A stretch of DNA of 64,000 bases from Pseudomonas sp. TCU-HL1 (GCF_001708505.1 NZ_CP015992.1:1-64000), one strand, 5' to 3'; positions 8,675-16,550 are shown, counted from the stretch's first letter. Made by a program: numbers and translations. Notes: a model not told the origin generated them from the letters alone.

Positions 8675-9526
8675 ATGCGGATCATCCTGAGTCGCAAGGG
8701 GTTTGATTCCTCTGCAGGTGGTTGCCCGAGTCCGATACTGCCGGACGGACGGCTGTGCTCTCTGCCGATCCCAGACGAGCATTCCTCTATCCGATACAGT
8801 GAAATCGACTACGAAGGCATCAACCTTGGTGAGCTGGTTGGGCATCTGACCGGTGATACTGCATGGCAACGAAAAGGTGCCCACCTGGACCCAGACCTTC
8901 GCGTCGACGCCTTGACTCGCGCACCCGGCTGGAAGCCATTGCTGGGACAGAGTGGCAGCGCACAGGGGCATTTACGAAATGAAGGTGTTTCAGTCGGCGA
9001 CCTGTTTCTCTTCTTCGGCTCGTTTCGCGTTGTCGAGCATATTCACGATGCCTGGCGATTCCGGCCTGGCGAGCTGCCGCGTCACATTATCTGGGGCTGG
9101 ATGCAGGTGGCAGAGATACACAAAGTCGACGAGATACCCGCTTCCGCCATGCCCTGGGCACGCTATCACCCTCACTTCGCCTATGAGCGGGACGCAAGCA
9201 ACACCTTGTATGTAGCGACGGAAAATCTCCAGCTGGACGGCTTTGCAGAGGATTGCCCTGGTGCCGGCATCTTTCGCTATCTGCATGAGTACCTGGTGCT
9301 GACTGCACCTGATTCAACGTTGCAGACGCGATGGCAACTGCCGGCATGCCTTGCACCGCGAGAGGGTAGACCGGGGCTGAGTTTCCATCGAAATCCCCGG
9401 CGTTGGTCGAGCATGGGGGAACTCTGTTGGTTGAACAGCGCTTATCGAGGACAGGAATTCGTGTTCGATATGGCGTGCGATAGCGCACCGCTCGCGTGGC
9501 TGAGGTCCCTTCTGATGGCGCGCTGA
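8675..9526 (+). CDS. Nmad3-type (nucleotide modification associated) domain protein
   Basis: The 283-residue product begins MRIILSRKGFDSSAGGCPSP followed by ILPDGRLCSLPIPD. I recognise this as the N-terminal signature of the Nmad3 family, first described computationally near genes for hypermodified DNA bases and mostly seen in phages and mobile regions. The biochemical activity is unknown. Conserved-looking features are HPHFAYERDASNTLYVATE near 170 and a C-terminal RRWSSMGELCWLNSAYRGQEFVFD. No partner genes for base modification lie nearby, so it is an orphan. The start codon is only 15 bp from the IS66 right end, and the ribosome-binding site AAAAGGGAA overlaps the target duplication. Family assignment is fairly secure; function is not. 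Confidence 0.75.
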   Translation: MRIILSRKGFDSSAGGCPSPILPDGRLCSLPIPDEHSSIRYSEIDYEGINLGELVGHLTGDTAWQRKGAHLDPDLRVDALTRAPGWKPLLGQSGSAQGHLRNEGVSVGDLFLFFGSFRVVEHIHDAWRFRPGELPRHIIWGWMQVAEIHKVDEIPASAMPWARYHPHFAYERDASNTLYVATENLQLDGFAEDCPGAGIFRYLHEYLVLTAPDSTLQTRWQLPACLAPREGRPGLSFHRNPRRWSSMGELCWLNSAYRGQEFVFDMACDSAPLAWLRSLLMAR

Positions 9527-9572
9527 GATCGTCGCGTATGGGAAGATTTTAATCGGTTAGAGAACAGAAACA

Positions 9573-9618
9573 GGGGGTAACACTATGGCTAGGAACTTGT
9601 GGGAGGAGTGTTACCCCC
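9573..9618. promoter_or_regulatory. Perfect 12-bp inverted repeat, candidate activator (CbrB-like) site
   Basis: The arms GGGGGTAACACT (9573-9584) and AGTGTTACCCCC (9607-9618) are exact inverted copies separated by 22 bp. Each arm holds a GTAACA/TGTTAC half-site, the kind reported for CbrB upstream activating sequences. The centre lies about 138 bp upstream of the sigma-54 promoter, a normal enhancer distance. There is no T-tract, so it is not a standard terminator for the gene before it. Assignment to CbrB is inference. Confidence 0.5.
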
Positions 9619-9733
9619 GGCGGGGACTTCGTATGCCCTGACGGGTCGTAAGGGAACATTTCAGCGCAGAAAGAGCGCGTACCTAAAAGTAAAATCTATA
9701 TAAGTTATTGATTTATAATGATTTATAAAAAGC

Positions 9734-9749
9734 TGGCACGAGACATGCT
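9734..9749 (+). promoter_or_regulatory. Sigma-54 (-24/-12) promoter of the CrcZ-like RNA
   Basis: TGGCACGAGACATGCT fits the RpoN consensus TGGCAC-N5-TTGC with one mismatch (A for the first T of the -12 element). The predicted start of transcription is near 9760. CrcZ-family RNAs are known to be transcribed from RpoN promoters activated by CbrB. Confidence 0.8.
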
Positions 9750-9759
9750 CTATGTATGG

Positions 9760-10110
9760 GACAACAACAATAAAAAGCTTCAAAAAGAAAGTTTTCGACT
9801 CTGACAAAACAACAACAACAGCCCAGAGAAGAAGCAAACCGATTTTTTTGGACAGGGTGTGTCGTTCCATACCCGGTGACCCGAGCAACAGAACAATAAA
9901 ACTACCTTGAGGTAGCGGCGCTCTGGTTGGTTCAGCAATGACGATGACATGATCAGCGTCCAAAAAAATCCGTTTGCCCTCGGTCCATGTTGGGACCAGC
10001 CAATTCTGGCTCATAGTAGCCAGTAGCGAAGAACAACAACGAATATTGAATAAAAACAACAACAAAAAAATGAAAAAACATTTGAGGGGAGCTTCGGCTC
10101 CCCTCAGTGC
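9760..10110 (+). ncRNA. Candidate CrcZ/CrcY/CrcX-family small RNA
   Basis: This roughly 350-nt AT-rich, non-coding interval starts 12 nt after a sigma-54 promoter and ends in a stable hairpin. It carries five A-rich CA clusters: ACAACAACAATAA at 9761, AAAACAACAACAACA at 9806, GAACAATAAA at 9891, GAACAACAAC at 10031 and AAAAACAACAACAAAAA near 10052. Such motifs bind Hfq together with Crc, and RNAs of this family titrate the pair away from target mRNAs to relieve carbon catabolite repression. Size, motif number, promoter type and terminator all fit the family. The location by the replication origin is not the cbrB-pcnB site of CrcZ, so this would be a second copy. The ends are estimated. Confidence 0.75.
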
Positions 10111-10113
10111 TTT
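10084..10113 (+). terminator. Terminator of the CrcZ-like RNA
   Basis: A 9-bp perfect stem (GAGGGGAGC, loop TTCG, then its complement through 10105) is followed by a short T-containing stretch. A UUCG tetraloop on a GC-rich stem is exceptionally stable. The T-tract is weak. Confidence 0.75.
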
Positions 10114-10215
10114 CCGGCTTTTGCAAAATCCCTTTCTTTCCCCCGTTTCCAAAATCGCTCAGGAATCGCGCTTTAGCGCGTTTCTGCCTCAGCTCGGGCA
10201 TCGCCGTGCCAGGCC

Positions 10216-10468
10216 GTGAAGCATAGTCTGGAAGCCCTAGCCGAGGCCCTGGAGGCCATAGAGGAGCAGCAGGATGGATGAGGTCGAGCGTGATGACCCG
10301 AGCATCACCGATGAACAGATCAGTGCCTACATGATGAGGCAGCTGCGCTCAGGCAGGGTCAAGCCGGGTGTGCTGGTCGTGTTGACCGAGAAGAACTTCC
10401 CGGGCGCCGCACGCGAGCGGATCATCCGCTGCTTCAACGCCCTGGATTCCAAGTATTTGAAGGGGTGA
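10216..10468 (+). pseudogene. Small hypothetical gene, probably split by a 4-bp duplication
   Basis: Two reading frames overlap here: GTG at 10216 to a stop at 10281 (MKHSLEALAEALEAIEEQQ then DG) and ATG at 10274 to 10468 (64 residues, MDEVERDDPSITDEQ onward). At the join the DNA reads GATGGATGAG, a tandem GATG duplication. Removing one GATG fuses the frames into one protein of about 83 residues reading EEQQDEVERDDPSITDE, a smooth helical sequence. I infer a frameshifted gene, although the 64-residue ORF has a possible ribosome-binding site (GAGGAGCAGCAGG) and could be translated alone. No family is recognised. It lies between the CrcZ-like RNA and plsC. Confidence 0.45.
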
Positions 10469-10591
10469 CGCAGAGCCTTGGCGAGGAATCGTTATGCACT
10501 TTCTCGCTAAGCTTTATTGTGAAACACAAAGCCTTGTAAATCAGTGGCTTGAGCCGTGAATCTGGCGAATCGCCAATATTCTGTTCACAGC

Positions 10592-10600
10592 TTATCCACA
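10592..10600 (+). promoter_or_regulatory. Isolated DnaA box match
   Basis: TTATCCACA is a perfect DnaA box, preceded by a weaker match CTGTTCACA at 10581-10589. The pair sits in the 134-bp gap after the small gene and ends just before the plsC stop codon. With only one strong box and its distance from dnaA, it is more likely a chance or titration site than an origin. Confidence 0.35.
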
Positions 10601-10602
10601 AA

Positions 10603-11367
10603 TCAGGCGGCGTGTTCGGCGGTAGCCGCTGTTTGCGGGCCTTCGATCTCGCGTTGGGTTGCTTCCACCCAGGCAAAAGCCCTCTCGTTCAGCTCGGCGA
10701 TAGCCCTCGGACCCTCCCCTTCCGCGTGCATCACGGGGCCGATGACGACCTGGATGGTGCCCGGATGCTTGGCCCAACCTTCCTTCGGCCAGAAATGCCC
10801 GGCATTGAGAGCCACCGGCAGGACCGGCAGCCCCGCATTGACCGCCAGCGCCGCGCCTCCGCGTGAGAACTTGCCCATTTGCCCGAGCGGCACGCGGGTG
10901 CCCTCCGGGAAGATCAGCACCCAGGCGCCCTGCTTCAGGCGTTCATCACCCTGCGCGGCCAGCTGTTTGAGGGCCGCTTTGGGGTTGCTGCGGTCAATGG
11001 CGATGGGCTTCATCAGGGCCATCGCCCAGCCGAAGAAGGGCACTCGCAGGAGTTCCCGCTTGACCACCTGACTGAGGGGCTCGAAGGCGCCCGAAAGGTA
11101 GAAGGTTTCCCAGGTGCTCTGGTGCTTGGCCAGAATCACGCAGGGGCGCTCGGGCACATTCTCCAGCCCTTTCACCTCATAGCGGATGCCGACCACGACC
11201 TTCGCCAGCCAGACCGCGAAACGGCACCAGCGCCAGACGATGAAGCGATAGCGCATGCGGAACGGCATGAAGGGCGCGAAAAAGAGGCTAAGCGTGCCCC
11301 AGATGAAGGCGCTCAACGACAGCAACAGGTAGAAGAGGAAGGTTCTGATGGCCTGCACTGTCGTCAT
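10603..11367 (-). CDS. plsC: 1-acyl-sn-glycerol-3-phosphate acyltransferase (PlsC/LptA-like)
   Basis: This inner-membrane enzyme transfers an acyl chain to lysophosphatidic acid in phospholipid synthesis. From the ATG at 11367 it has 254 residues: an N-terminal hydrophobic helix (IRTFLFYLLLSLSAFIWG), an acyltransferase motif I in the form KHQSTWET rather than the usual HX4D, and motif III FPEGTR near 165. A longer upstream frame exists but adds 44 residues of unconvincing sequence that run back into gmhB. It corresponds to PA0005 of P. aeruginosa by position. It is the last gene of a glyQ-glyS-gmhB-plsC run on this strand, 14 bp after gmhB. Confidence 0.92.
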   Translation of the reverse strand: MTTVQAIRTFLFYLLLSLSAFIWGTLSLFFAPFMPFRMRYRFIVWRWCRFAVWLAKVVVGIRYEVKGLENVPERPCVILAKHQSTWETFYLSGAFEPLSQVVKRELLRVPFFGWAMALMKPIAIDRSNPKAALKQLAAQGDERLKQGAWVLIFPEGTRVPLGQMGKFSRGGAALAVNAGLPVLPVALNAGHFWPKEGWAKHPGTIQVVIGPVMHAEGEGPRAIAELNERAFAWVEATQREIEGPQTAATAEHAA

Positions 11368-11381
11368 GGGAGTTCTTGACC

Positions 11382-11912
11382 TTACTGAAGGAGATGCGTG
11401 GCGACTGAGGCCAGATCGTCGAATACCAGGGTTCCCGCTGGCAAGGATTTGGCCAGCGTTCGTTCGCCTTTGCCGGTCTTCACCAGAACGGGCTGACAAT
11501 CGACGGCCTGCGCGGCTTCCAGGTCACCACTGCTGTCGCCGACGAACCAGATTCCAGCAAGGTCCACGCCATAGTGCTCGGCGATGCGCTTGAGCATGCC
11601 GGGGCGTGGCTTGCGGCAGTCGCAGCCTTCGTCAGGGCCGTGGGGGCAGAATTCGATGATGCCGAGTTCCCCGCCCTGCTCCGCTACCAGCTCGCGCAGG
11701 CGAACATGCATGGAGTCGAGGGTGGCGAGGTCGTAATAGCCGCGGGCGATGCCCGACTGGTTGGTGGCCACGGCAACGGTCCAGCCGGCTTTGCTCAGGC
11801 AGGCGATGGCGGCGATGGCACTGGGAATGGGGATCCATTCCTCGAGGGATTTGATGTACGCGTCGGAGTCTTCGTTGATGACACCGTCGCGGTCGAGAAT
11901 CAGTAGTTTCAT
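11382..11912 (-). CDS. gmhB: D-glycero-beta-D-manno-heptose 1,7-bisphosphate 7-phosphatase
   Basis: GmhB removes the 7-phosphate in the ADP-heptose pathway that supplies the LPS inner core. The 176-residue protein is a HAD phosphatase: the nucleophile motif DRDGVIN lies near residue 7, the zinc-binding loop CPHGPDEGCDC near 93, followed by RKPRPGM, and the acidic motif GDSSGD near 130. The start at 11912 (MKLLILDRDG) is chosen over a longer frame because the HAD motif normally lies at the N-terminus. It lies between glyS and plsC, as in other pseudomonads. Confidence 0.95.
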   Translation of the reverse strand: MKLLILDRDGVINEDSDAYIKSLEEWIPIPSAIAAIACLSKAGWTVAVATNQSGIARGYYDLATLDSMHVRLRELVAEQGGELGIIEFCPHGPDEGCDCRKPRPGMLKRIAEHYGVDLAGIWFVGDSSGDLEAAQAVDCQPVLVKTGKGERTLAKSLPAGTLVFDDLASVATHLLQ

Positions 11913-11978
11913 GAACAACGCCTGAAACGCCGAGCCAGACCCGAAGCGCTCTGCCAGGGGCCCGGCTCGCGTTATCAC

Positions 11979-14024
11979 TTAGCCCAGTACCGAGATGTCC
12001 GCCACGCCCAGGAACAGGCCGCGCAGCTTGGCCAGCAGTGCATAGCGGTTGCTGCGTACGGCGGCGTCTTCGGCGTTGACCAGTACGGTCTCGAAGAAGC
12101 TGTCCACCGGTTCGCGCAGACTCGCCAGGCGTTCCAGGGTTTCGCGGTAGCTGCCGGCGTTCGCCAGGGCCTGTTCGGCGTCGGCCACGGCCTTGGCCAG
12201 GGCCTGTTCGGCGGCTTCTTGGAGCAGGGCGCTGTCGACGCTGCCCGGAACGCTGCCTTCAGCCTTGCTCAGCAGGTTGGATACGCGCTTGTTGGCAGCT
12301 GCCAGGGCTGCGGCTTCTGGCAGTTTGCGGAAGGCCTGAACGGCCTGCACGCGCTGGTCGAAGTCCAGTGCGGAGGACGGTTGCAGGGCGCGCACGGAAA
12401 GGTACACGGCAACGTCCACACCTTCGTCCTCGTATCGCGCACGCAGGCGGTCAAAGACGAACTCCAGCACCTGCTCGGCGAGACCGTCGGCCTTTACCCT
12501 GGCGCCATAGAGGTCGATCGCGAAGGCGATAGCAGTGGCCAGATCGAGGTTCAGTTGCTTCTCGATCAGGATGCGCAGCACGCCCAGGGCCTGGCGGCGC
12601 AGGGCGAAGGGGTCCTTGCTGCCGGTGGGGAGCATGCCGATGCCGAAGATACCCACCAGGGTGTCCAGCTTGTCGGCCACGGCCACGGCGGCACCGGTGA
12701 GGGTCTGCGGCAGTTCGGCGCCGGCGCCACGCGGCATGTACTGCTCGTTCAGCGCCTTAGCGACGTCTTCCGGCTCGCCATCGTTGATGGCGTAGTAGTA
12801 GCCGGCGATGCCCTGCATCTCGGGGAATTCACCGACCATCTCGGTGGCCAGGTCGCACTTGGCGAGGATGCCGGCGCGAGCGGCACGGACCGTATCGGCG
12901 CCGATCTGCTCGGCCACGAAACCAGCGAGGCGGGACACGCGCTCGGCTTTATCAAAGACGGTACCGAGCTGGGCCTGGAACACCACGTTCTTCAGACGCT
13001 CGTTGAAGCCTTCCAGCTTCTGCTTTTTGTCCTGCTTGAAGAAGAACTCGGCGTCGGTGAGGCGTGGACGAACCACCTTCTCGTTACCGGAGATGATCTG
13101 CGCCGGGTCCTTGCTGACCACGTTGGCCACGGTGATGAAGCGCGGCAACAGCTTGCCGTTGGCATCCAGCAGGCAGAAGTACTTCTGGTTGTCCTGCATG
13201 GTGGAGATCAGGGCTTCCTGGGGTACGGCGAGGAAGCGCTCCTCGAAGGAGCACACCAGCGGCACCGGCCACTCGACTAGCGCGGTCACTTCGTCCAGCA
13301 GATCGGCGGGCACTACGGCAGTGCCGTTCTGTTCGGCGGCCAGTTCGGCCACGCGCTTGGCGATGATCTCGCGGCGTTCGGAGAAGTCGGCTAGCACGTG
13401 GGCGCTGCGCAGGTCTTCCAGGTAAGTGGAAGGCTTGCTGATGCGGATGTTGTCCGGGTTGTGGAAACGGTGGCCACGGGACTCACGACCGGCTTTCTGG
13501 GTGAGGATCTCGCAATCCACCACGTCGTCGCCGAACAGCATGACCAGCCATTGGGTCGGACGGACGAACTCTTCGCGGCGAGCAGCCCAGCGCATGCGCT
13601 TCGGGATCGGCAGGGCAGCCAGGGACGCTTCGACGATGCCAGGCAGCAGGCCAGCGGCGGGTTGGCCGGGAATGGACTGGCTGAACTTCAGCTTCGGACC
13701 ACTCTTGTCGATCAGCTCCAGGTCGACACCGCACTTGCGGGCGAAGCCCAGTGCAGCCTGGGTAGGCTTGCCTTCGGCATCGAAGGCGGCCTGGATCGGC
13801 GGGCCGTCGAGATTGACGCTGCGGTCGGGTTGCTGGGTGGCCAACTGCTCCACCAGCACGGCCAGGCGGCGCGGGGCGGCGAACACCTGGGCCTTGGCGT
13901 AGCCCAGGCCGGCAGCCTTGAGGCCTTGCTCGATGCCGCCGAGGAAGGCGTCACCGAGAGATTTCAGGGCTTTGGGAGGCAGCTCTTCGGTGCCCAGCTC
14001 TACCAGAAAATCTTGTGCACTCAT
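11979..14024 (-). CDS. glyS: Glycyl-tRNA synthetase beta subunit
   Basis: GlyS is the tRNA-binding subunit of the alpha2-beta2 glycyl-tRNA synthetase. At 681 residues it has the normal length, and the N-terminus MSAQDFLVELGTEELPPKAL is characteristic. The C-terminal part has the anticodon-binding-like DALR region. Its ATG overlaps the glyQ stop by 4 bp, giving coupled translation of the two subunits in matched amounts. Confidence 0.98.
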   Translation of the reverse strand: MSAQDFLVELGTEELPPKALKSLGDAFLGGIEQGLKAAGLGYAKAQVFAAPRRLAVLVEQLATQQPDRSVNLDGPPIQAAFDAEGKPTQAALGFARKCGVDLELIDKSGPKLKFSQSIPGQPAAGLLPGIVEASLAALPIPKRMRWAARREEFVRPTQWLVMLFGDDVVDCEILTQKAGRESRGHRFHNPDNIRISKPSTYLEDLRSAHVLADFSERREIIAKRVAELAAEQNGTAVVPADLLDEVTALVEWPVPLVCSFEERFLAVPQEALISTMQDNQKYFCLLDANGKLLPRFITVANVVSKDPAQIISGNEKVVRPRLTDAEFFFKQDKKQKLEGFNERLKNVVFQAQLGTVFDKAERVSRLAGFVAEQIGADTVRAARAGILAKCDLATEMVGEFPEMQGIAGYYYAINDGEPEDVAKALNEQYMPRGAGAELPQTLTGAAVAVADKLDTLVGIFGIGMLPTGSKDPFALRRQALGVLRILIEKQLNLDLATAIAFAIDLYGARVKADGLAEQVLEFVFDRLRARYEDEGVDVAVYLSVRALQPSSALDFDQRVQAVQAFRKLPEAAALAAANKRVSNLLSKAEGSVPGSVDSALLQEAAEQALAKAVADAEQALANAGSYRETLERLASLREPVDSFFETVLVNAEDAAVRSNRYALLAKLRGLFLGVADISVLG

Positions 14025-14968
14025 TCTTGAGCCTCCAGCTTGGCCAGTACTTCGTCACGCAGTTCGGGAGTGGCCATGGGGAAGCCGAGGCGCGCGCGCG
14101 CCTGCAGGTAGCTTTGTGCCACGGCGCGGGCCAGGGTGCGCACGCGCAGGATGTAGCGCTGGCGCTCGGTCACCGAGATGGCGCGGCGGGCATCCAGCAG
14201 GTTGAAGGTGTGGGAAGCCTTGAGGACCATCTCGTAGGTCGGCAGCGGCAGCTGCAGCTCGATCAAGCGATTGGCTTCGCTCTCGTAGAAGTCGAACAGC
14301 TCGAACAGCTTCTCGACGTTGGCGTGCTCGAAGTTGTAGGTCGACTGCTCCACCTCGTTCTGGTGGAACACGTCGCCGTAGGTGACCTTGCCGAAGGGGC
14401 CGTCGGCCCAGACCAGGTCGTACACCGAATCGACGCCCTGGATGTACATGGCCAGGCGCTCCAGGCCATAGGTGATCTCACCGGTCACCGGGTAGCACTC
14501 GATGCCACCGACCTGCTGGAAGTAGGTGAACTGGGTGACTTCCATGCCGTTCAGCCAGATTTCCCAGCCCAGGCCCCAGGCGCCGAGGGTTGGCGATTCC
14601 CAGTTGTCCTCGACGAAGCGGATGTCATGCACCAGCGGGTCGATGCCAATGGCTTTCAGCGAGCCGAGGTACAGCTCCTGGAAGTTCTCCGGGTTAGGCT
14701 TGAGGACCACCTGGAACTGGTAGTAGTGCTGCAGCCGGTTGGGGTTTTCGCCGTAGCGGCCGTCGGTCGGACGGCGGGACGGCTGCACGTAGGCGGCGTT
14801 CCAGGTCTCCGGGCCGATGGCGCGGAGGAAGGTGGCGGTGTGGAAAGTACCGGCGCCCACTTCCATGTCGTAGGGCTGGAGCACCACGCAGCCCTGCTCG
14901 GCCCAGTACTGCTGCAGGGCGAGGATCAGGTCTTGGAAGGTGCGCACGGCGGGCGTAGTCTGGCTCAC
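14021..14968 (-). CDS. glyQ: Glycyl-tRNA synthetase alpha subunit
   Basis: GlyQ is the catalytic class II subunit that activates glycine. The GTG at 14968 gives 315 residues (MSQTTPAVRTFQDLILALQ onward), the family length, and is preceded by AGGTGA at a suitable spacing. A longer frame to 15073 would add 35 non-homologous residues. The segment GCVVLQPYDMEVGAGTFH and the motif TFLRAIGPE near residue 40 are typical. It heads the glyQ-glyS-gmhB-plsC unit and is divergent from tag. Confidence 0.98.
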   Translation of the reverse strand: MSQTTPAVRTFQDLILALQQYWAEQGCVVLQPYDMEVGAGTFHTATFLRAIGPETWNAAYVQPSRRPTDGRYGENPNRLQHYYQFQVVLKPNPENFQELYLGSLKAIGIDPLVHDIRFVEDNWESPTLGAWGLGWEIWLNGMEVTQFTYFQQVGGIECYPVTGEITYGLERLAMYIQGVDSVYDLVWADGPFGKVTYGDVFHQNEVEQSTYNFEHANVEKLFELFDFYESEANRLIELQLPLPTYEMVLKASHTFNLLDARRAISVTERQRYILRVRTLARAVAQSYLQARARLGFPMATPELRDEVLAKLEAQE

Positions 14969-15050
14969 GAATTTCACCTGTGCTGGGTCTTCAACGGAAA
15001 ATGCCGGAGTATACCCGATCCGACCTCGCCGCAACCGCATGGAAAGCCTT

Positions 15051-15602
15051 ATGCCACGCTGCTTCTGGTGCAATGACGACCCCCTCTACATCGCCTACCA
15101 CGACACCGAATGGGGTGTTCCGCTGAAGGACCCGGCGGCGCTCTTCGAACTGCTCCTGCTGGAAGGTTTCCAGGCCGGCCTGTCGTGGATCACCGTGCTG
15201 AAGAAGCGCGAGCGTTACCGTGAGGTGCTGTTTGGCTTCGACCCCAAGCGCCTGGCGGTGATGAGTGATGAGGAAATCGAGAAGCTGATGCAGGACCCCG
15301 GCATCATCCGCAACTTCCTCAAACTCAAGGCCGCACGGCAGAACGCGCAGGCCTGGCTGCGCCTGGGCGACCCGGTGGCGCTGCTCTGGTCGTTCGTCGA
15401 CGGTGAGCCGAAGGTCAATCACTTCAGCGAGCGCGGCCAGGTGCCTGCGGTCACCCCCGAGGCCGAGGCCATGAGCAAGGCATTGAAGAAAGCCGGCTTC
15501 ACCTTTGTCGGCCCGACCATTTGCTACGCCTTCATGCAGGCCGCCGGCATGGTCATGGATCACACAGTTGATTGTGACCGTTACCGTGAACTGACCGCTT
15601 GA
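15051..15602 (+). CDS. tag: DNA-3-methyladenine glycosylase I
   Basis: Tag excises 3-methyladenine from alkylated DNA in base excision repair. The 183-residue protein starts MPRCFWCNDDPLYIAYHDTEWG, with the conserved N-terminal cysteine that, together with a C-terminal HTVDCDR segment, forms the zinc-binding site of this family. The central helix-hairpin region LFELLLLEGFQAGLSW is characteristic. It is transcribed divergently from glyQ. Confidence 0.96.
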   Translation: MPRCFWCNDDPLYIAYHDTEWGVPLKDPAALFELLLLEGFQAGLSWITVLKKRERYREVLFGFDPKRLAVMSDEEIEKLMQDPGIIRNFLKLKAARQNAQAWLRLGDPVALLWSFVDGEPKVNHFSERGQVPAVTPEAEAMSKALKKAGFTFVGPTICYAFMQAAGMVMDHTVDCDRYRELTA

Positions 15603-15662
15603 GGCGGCATCGTTCACACGGCGAGGTTAGAATGCGCGCTTTTCGATCTACTGGAGATGCCT

Positions 15663-16550
15663 GTGGATAAGCTGAAAGGCGCGTTGGTCGTCGGTTTCCT
15701 GCGCCTCTTTGCCCTGCTCCCCTGGCGCGCCGTGCAAGCGGTCGGCGCAGCCATCGGCTGGCTAATGTGGAAGCTGCCCAACCGCTCCCGCGATGTGGTG
15801 CGGATCAACCTGTCCAAGTGCTTCCCCGAATGGTCGCCGGCGGAACTGGAGCAGCGCGTGGGTCAGAGCCTGATGGACATCGGCAGGACTTTCACCGAAA
15901 GCGCCTGTGCCTGGATCTGGCCGGCGGAGAAATCCATCGGCCTGGTGCGCGAGGTGGAGGGTCTGGACGTGCTGCACGAGGCCCTGGCCAGCGGCAAGGG
16001 CGTGGTGGGGATCACCAGCCACCTGGGCAACTGGGAAGTGCTCAACCACTTCTACTGCGCGCAGTGCAAACCCATCATCTTCTACCGTCCGCCGAAGCTG
16101 AAAGCGGTGGATGAACTGCTGCAAAAGCAGCGCGTGCAACTGGGCAACCGCGTGGCGCCCTCCACCAAGGAAGGCATCCTCAGCGTCATCAAGGAGGTGC
16201 GCAAGGGTGGCGCCGTGGGCATTCCGGCGGACCCGGAACCGAGCCTTTCGGCTGGCGTCTTCGTGCCCTTCCTCGGCACCCAGGCGCTGACCAGCAAATT
16301 CGTTCCGGGCATGCTCGCCGGCGGCAAGGCACGTGGCGTGTTCCTGCATGCCCTGCGCCTGCCTGATGGGGCGGGCTTCAAGGTGATCCTGGAAGCCGCC
16401 CCCGAAGGCATGTACAGCGAGAATGTCGAAGAAGGCGTGGCTGCCATGAGCCAGGTGGTGGAAAAGTACGTGCGGGCCTACCCGACCCAGTACATGTGGA
16501 GCATGAAGCGCTTCAAGAAACGCCCCGAAGGCGAGAAGAAGTGGTACTGA
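15663..16550 (+). CDS. htrB: Lipid A biosynthesis lauroyl acyltransferase (HtrB/LpxL type)
   Basis: This inner-membrane enzyme adds a secondary acyl chain to lipid A. The protein has an N-terminal membrane helix (VVGFLRLFALLPWRAVQ), the acyltransferase motif with catalytic HLGNWE near residue 118, and the segment IPADPEPS, where homologues commonly carry D-Q-E/D. I place the start at GTG 15663 because GGAG ends 6 bp upstream; the in-frame ATG at 15657 directly abuts that GGAG. By position it matches PA0011 (htrB2) of P. aeruginosa. Confidence 0.9.
   Translation: MDKLKGALVVGFLRLFALLPWRAVQAVGAAIGWLMWKLPNRSRDVVRINLSKCFPEWSPAELEQRVGQSLMDIGRTFTESACAWIWPAEKSIGLVREVEGLDVLHEALASGKGVVGITSHLGNWEVLNHFYCAQCKPIIFYRPPKLKAVDELLQKQRVQLGNRVAPSTKEGILSVIKEVRKGGAVGIPADPEPSLSAGVFVPFLGTQALTSKFVPGMLAGGKARGVFLHALRLPDGAGFKVILEAAPEGMYSENVEEGVAAMSQVVEKYVRAYPTQYMWSMKRFKKRPEGEKKWY

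Noticed and set aside
9573..9618. The perfect inverted repeat as a terminator for the Nmad3 gene
   Set aside because: The stem is followed by GGCGGGG, not T residues, and its 22-nt loop is too large for an efficient intrinsic terminator.
9661..10152. A 163-residue minus-strand reading frame rich in Val, Leu and Phe
   Set aside because: Its hydrophobic runs are the complement of the CA-repeat clusters of the candidate sRNA. It has no ribosome-binding site, and promoter and terminator signals point to plus-strand non-coding transcription.
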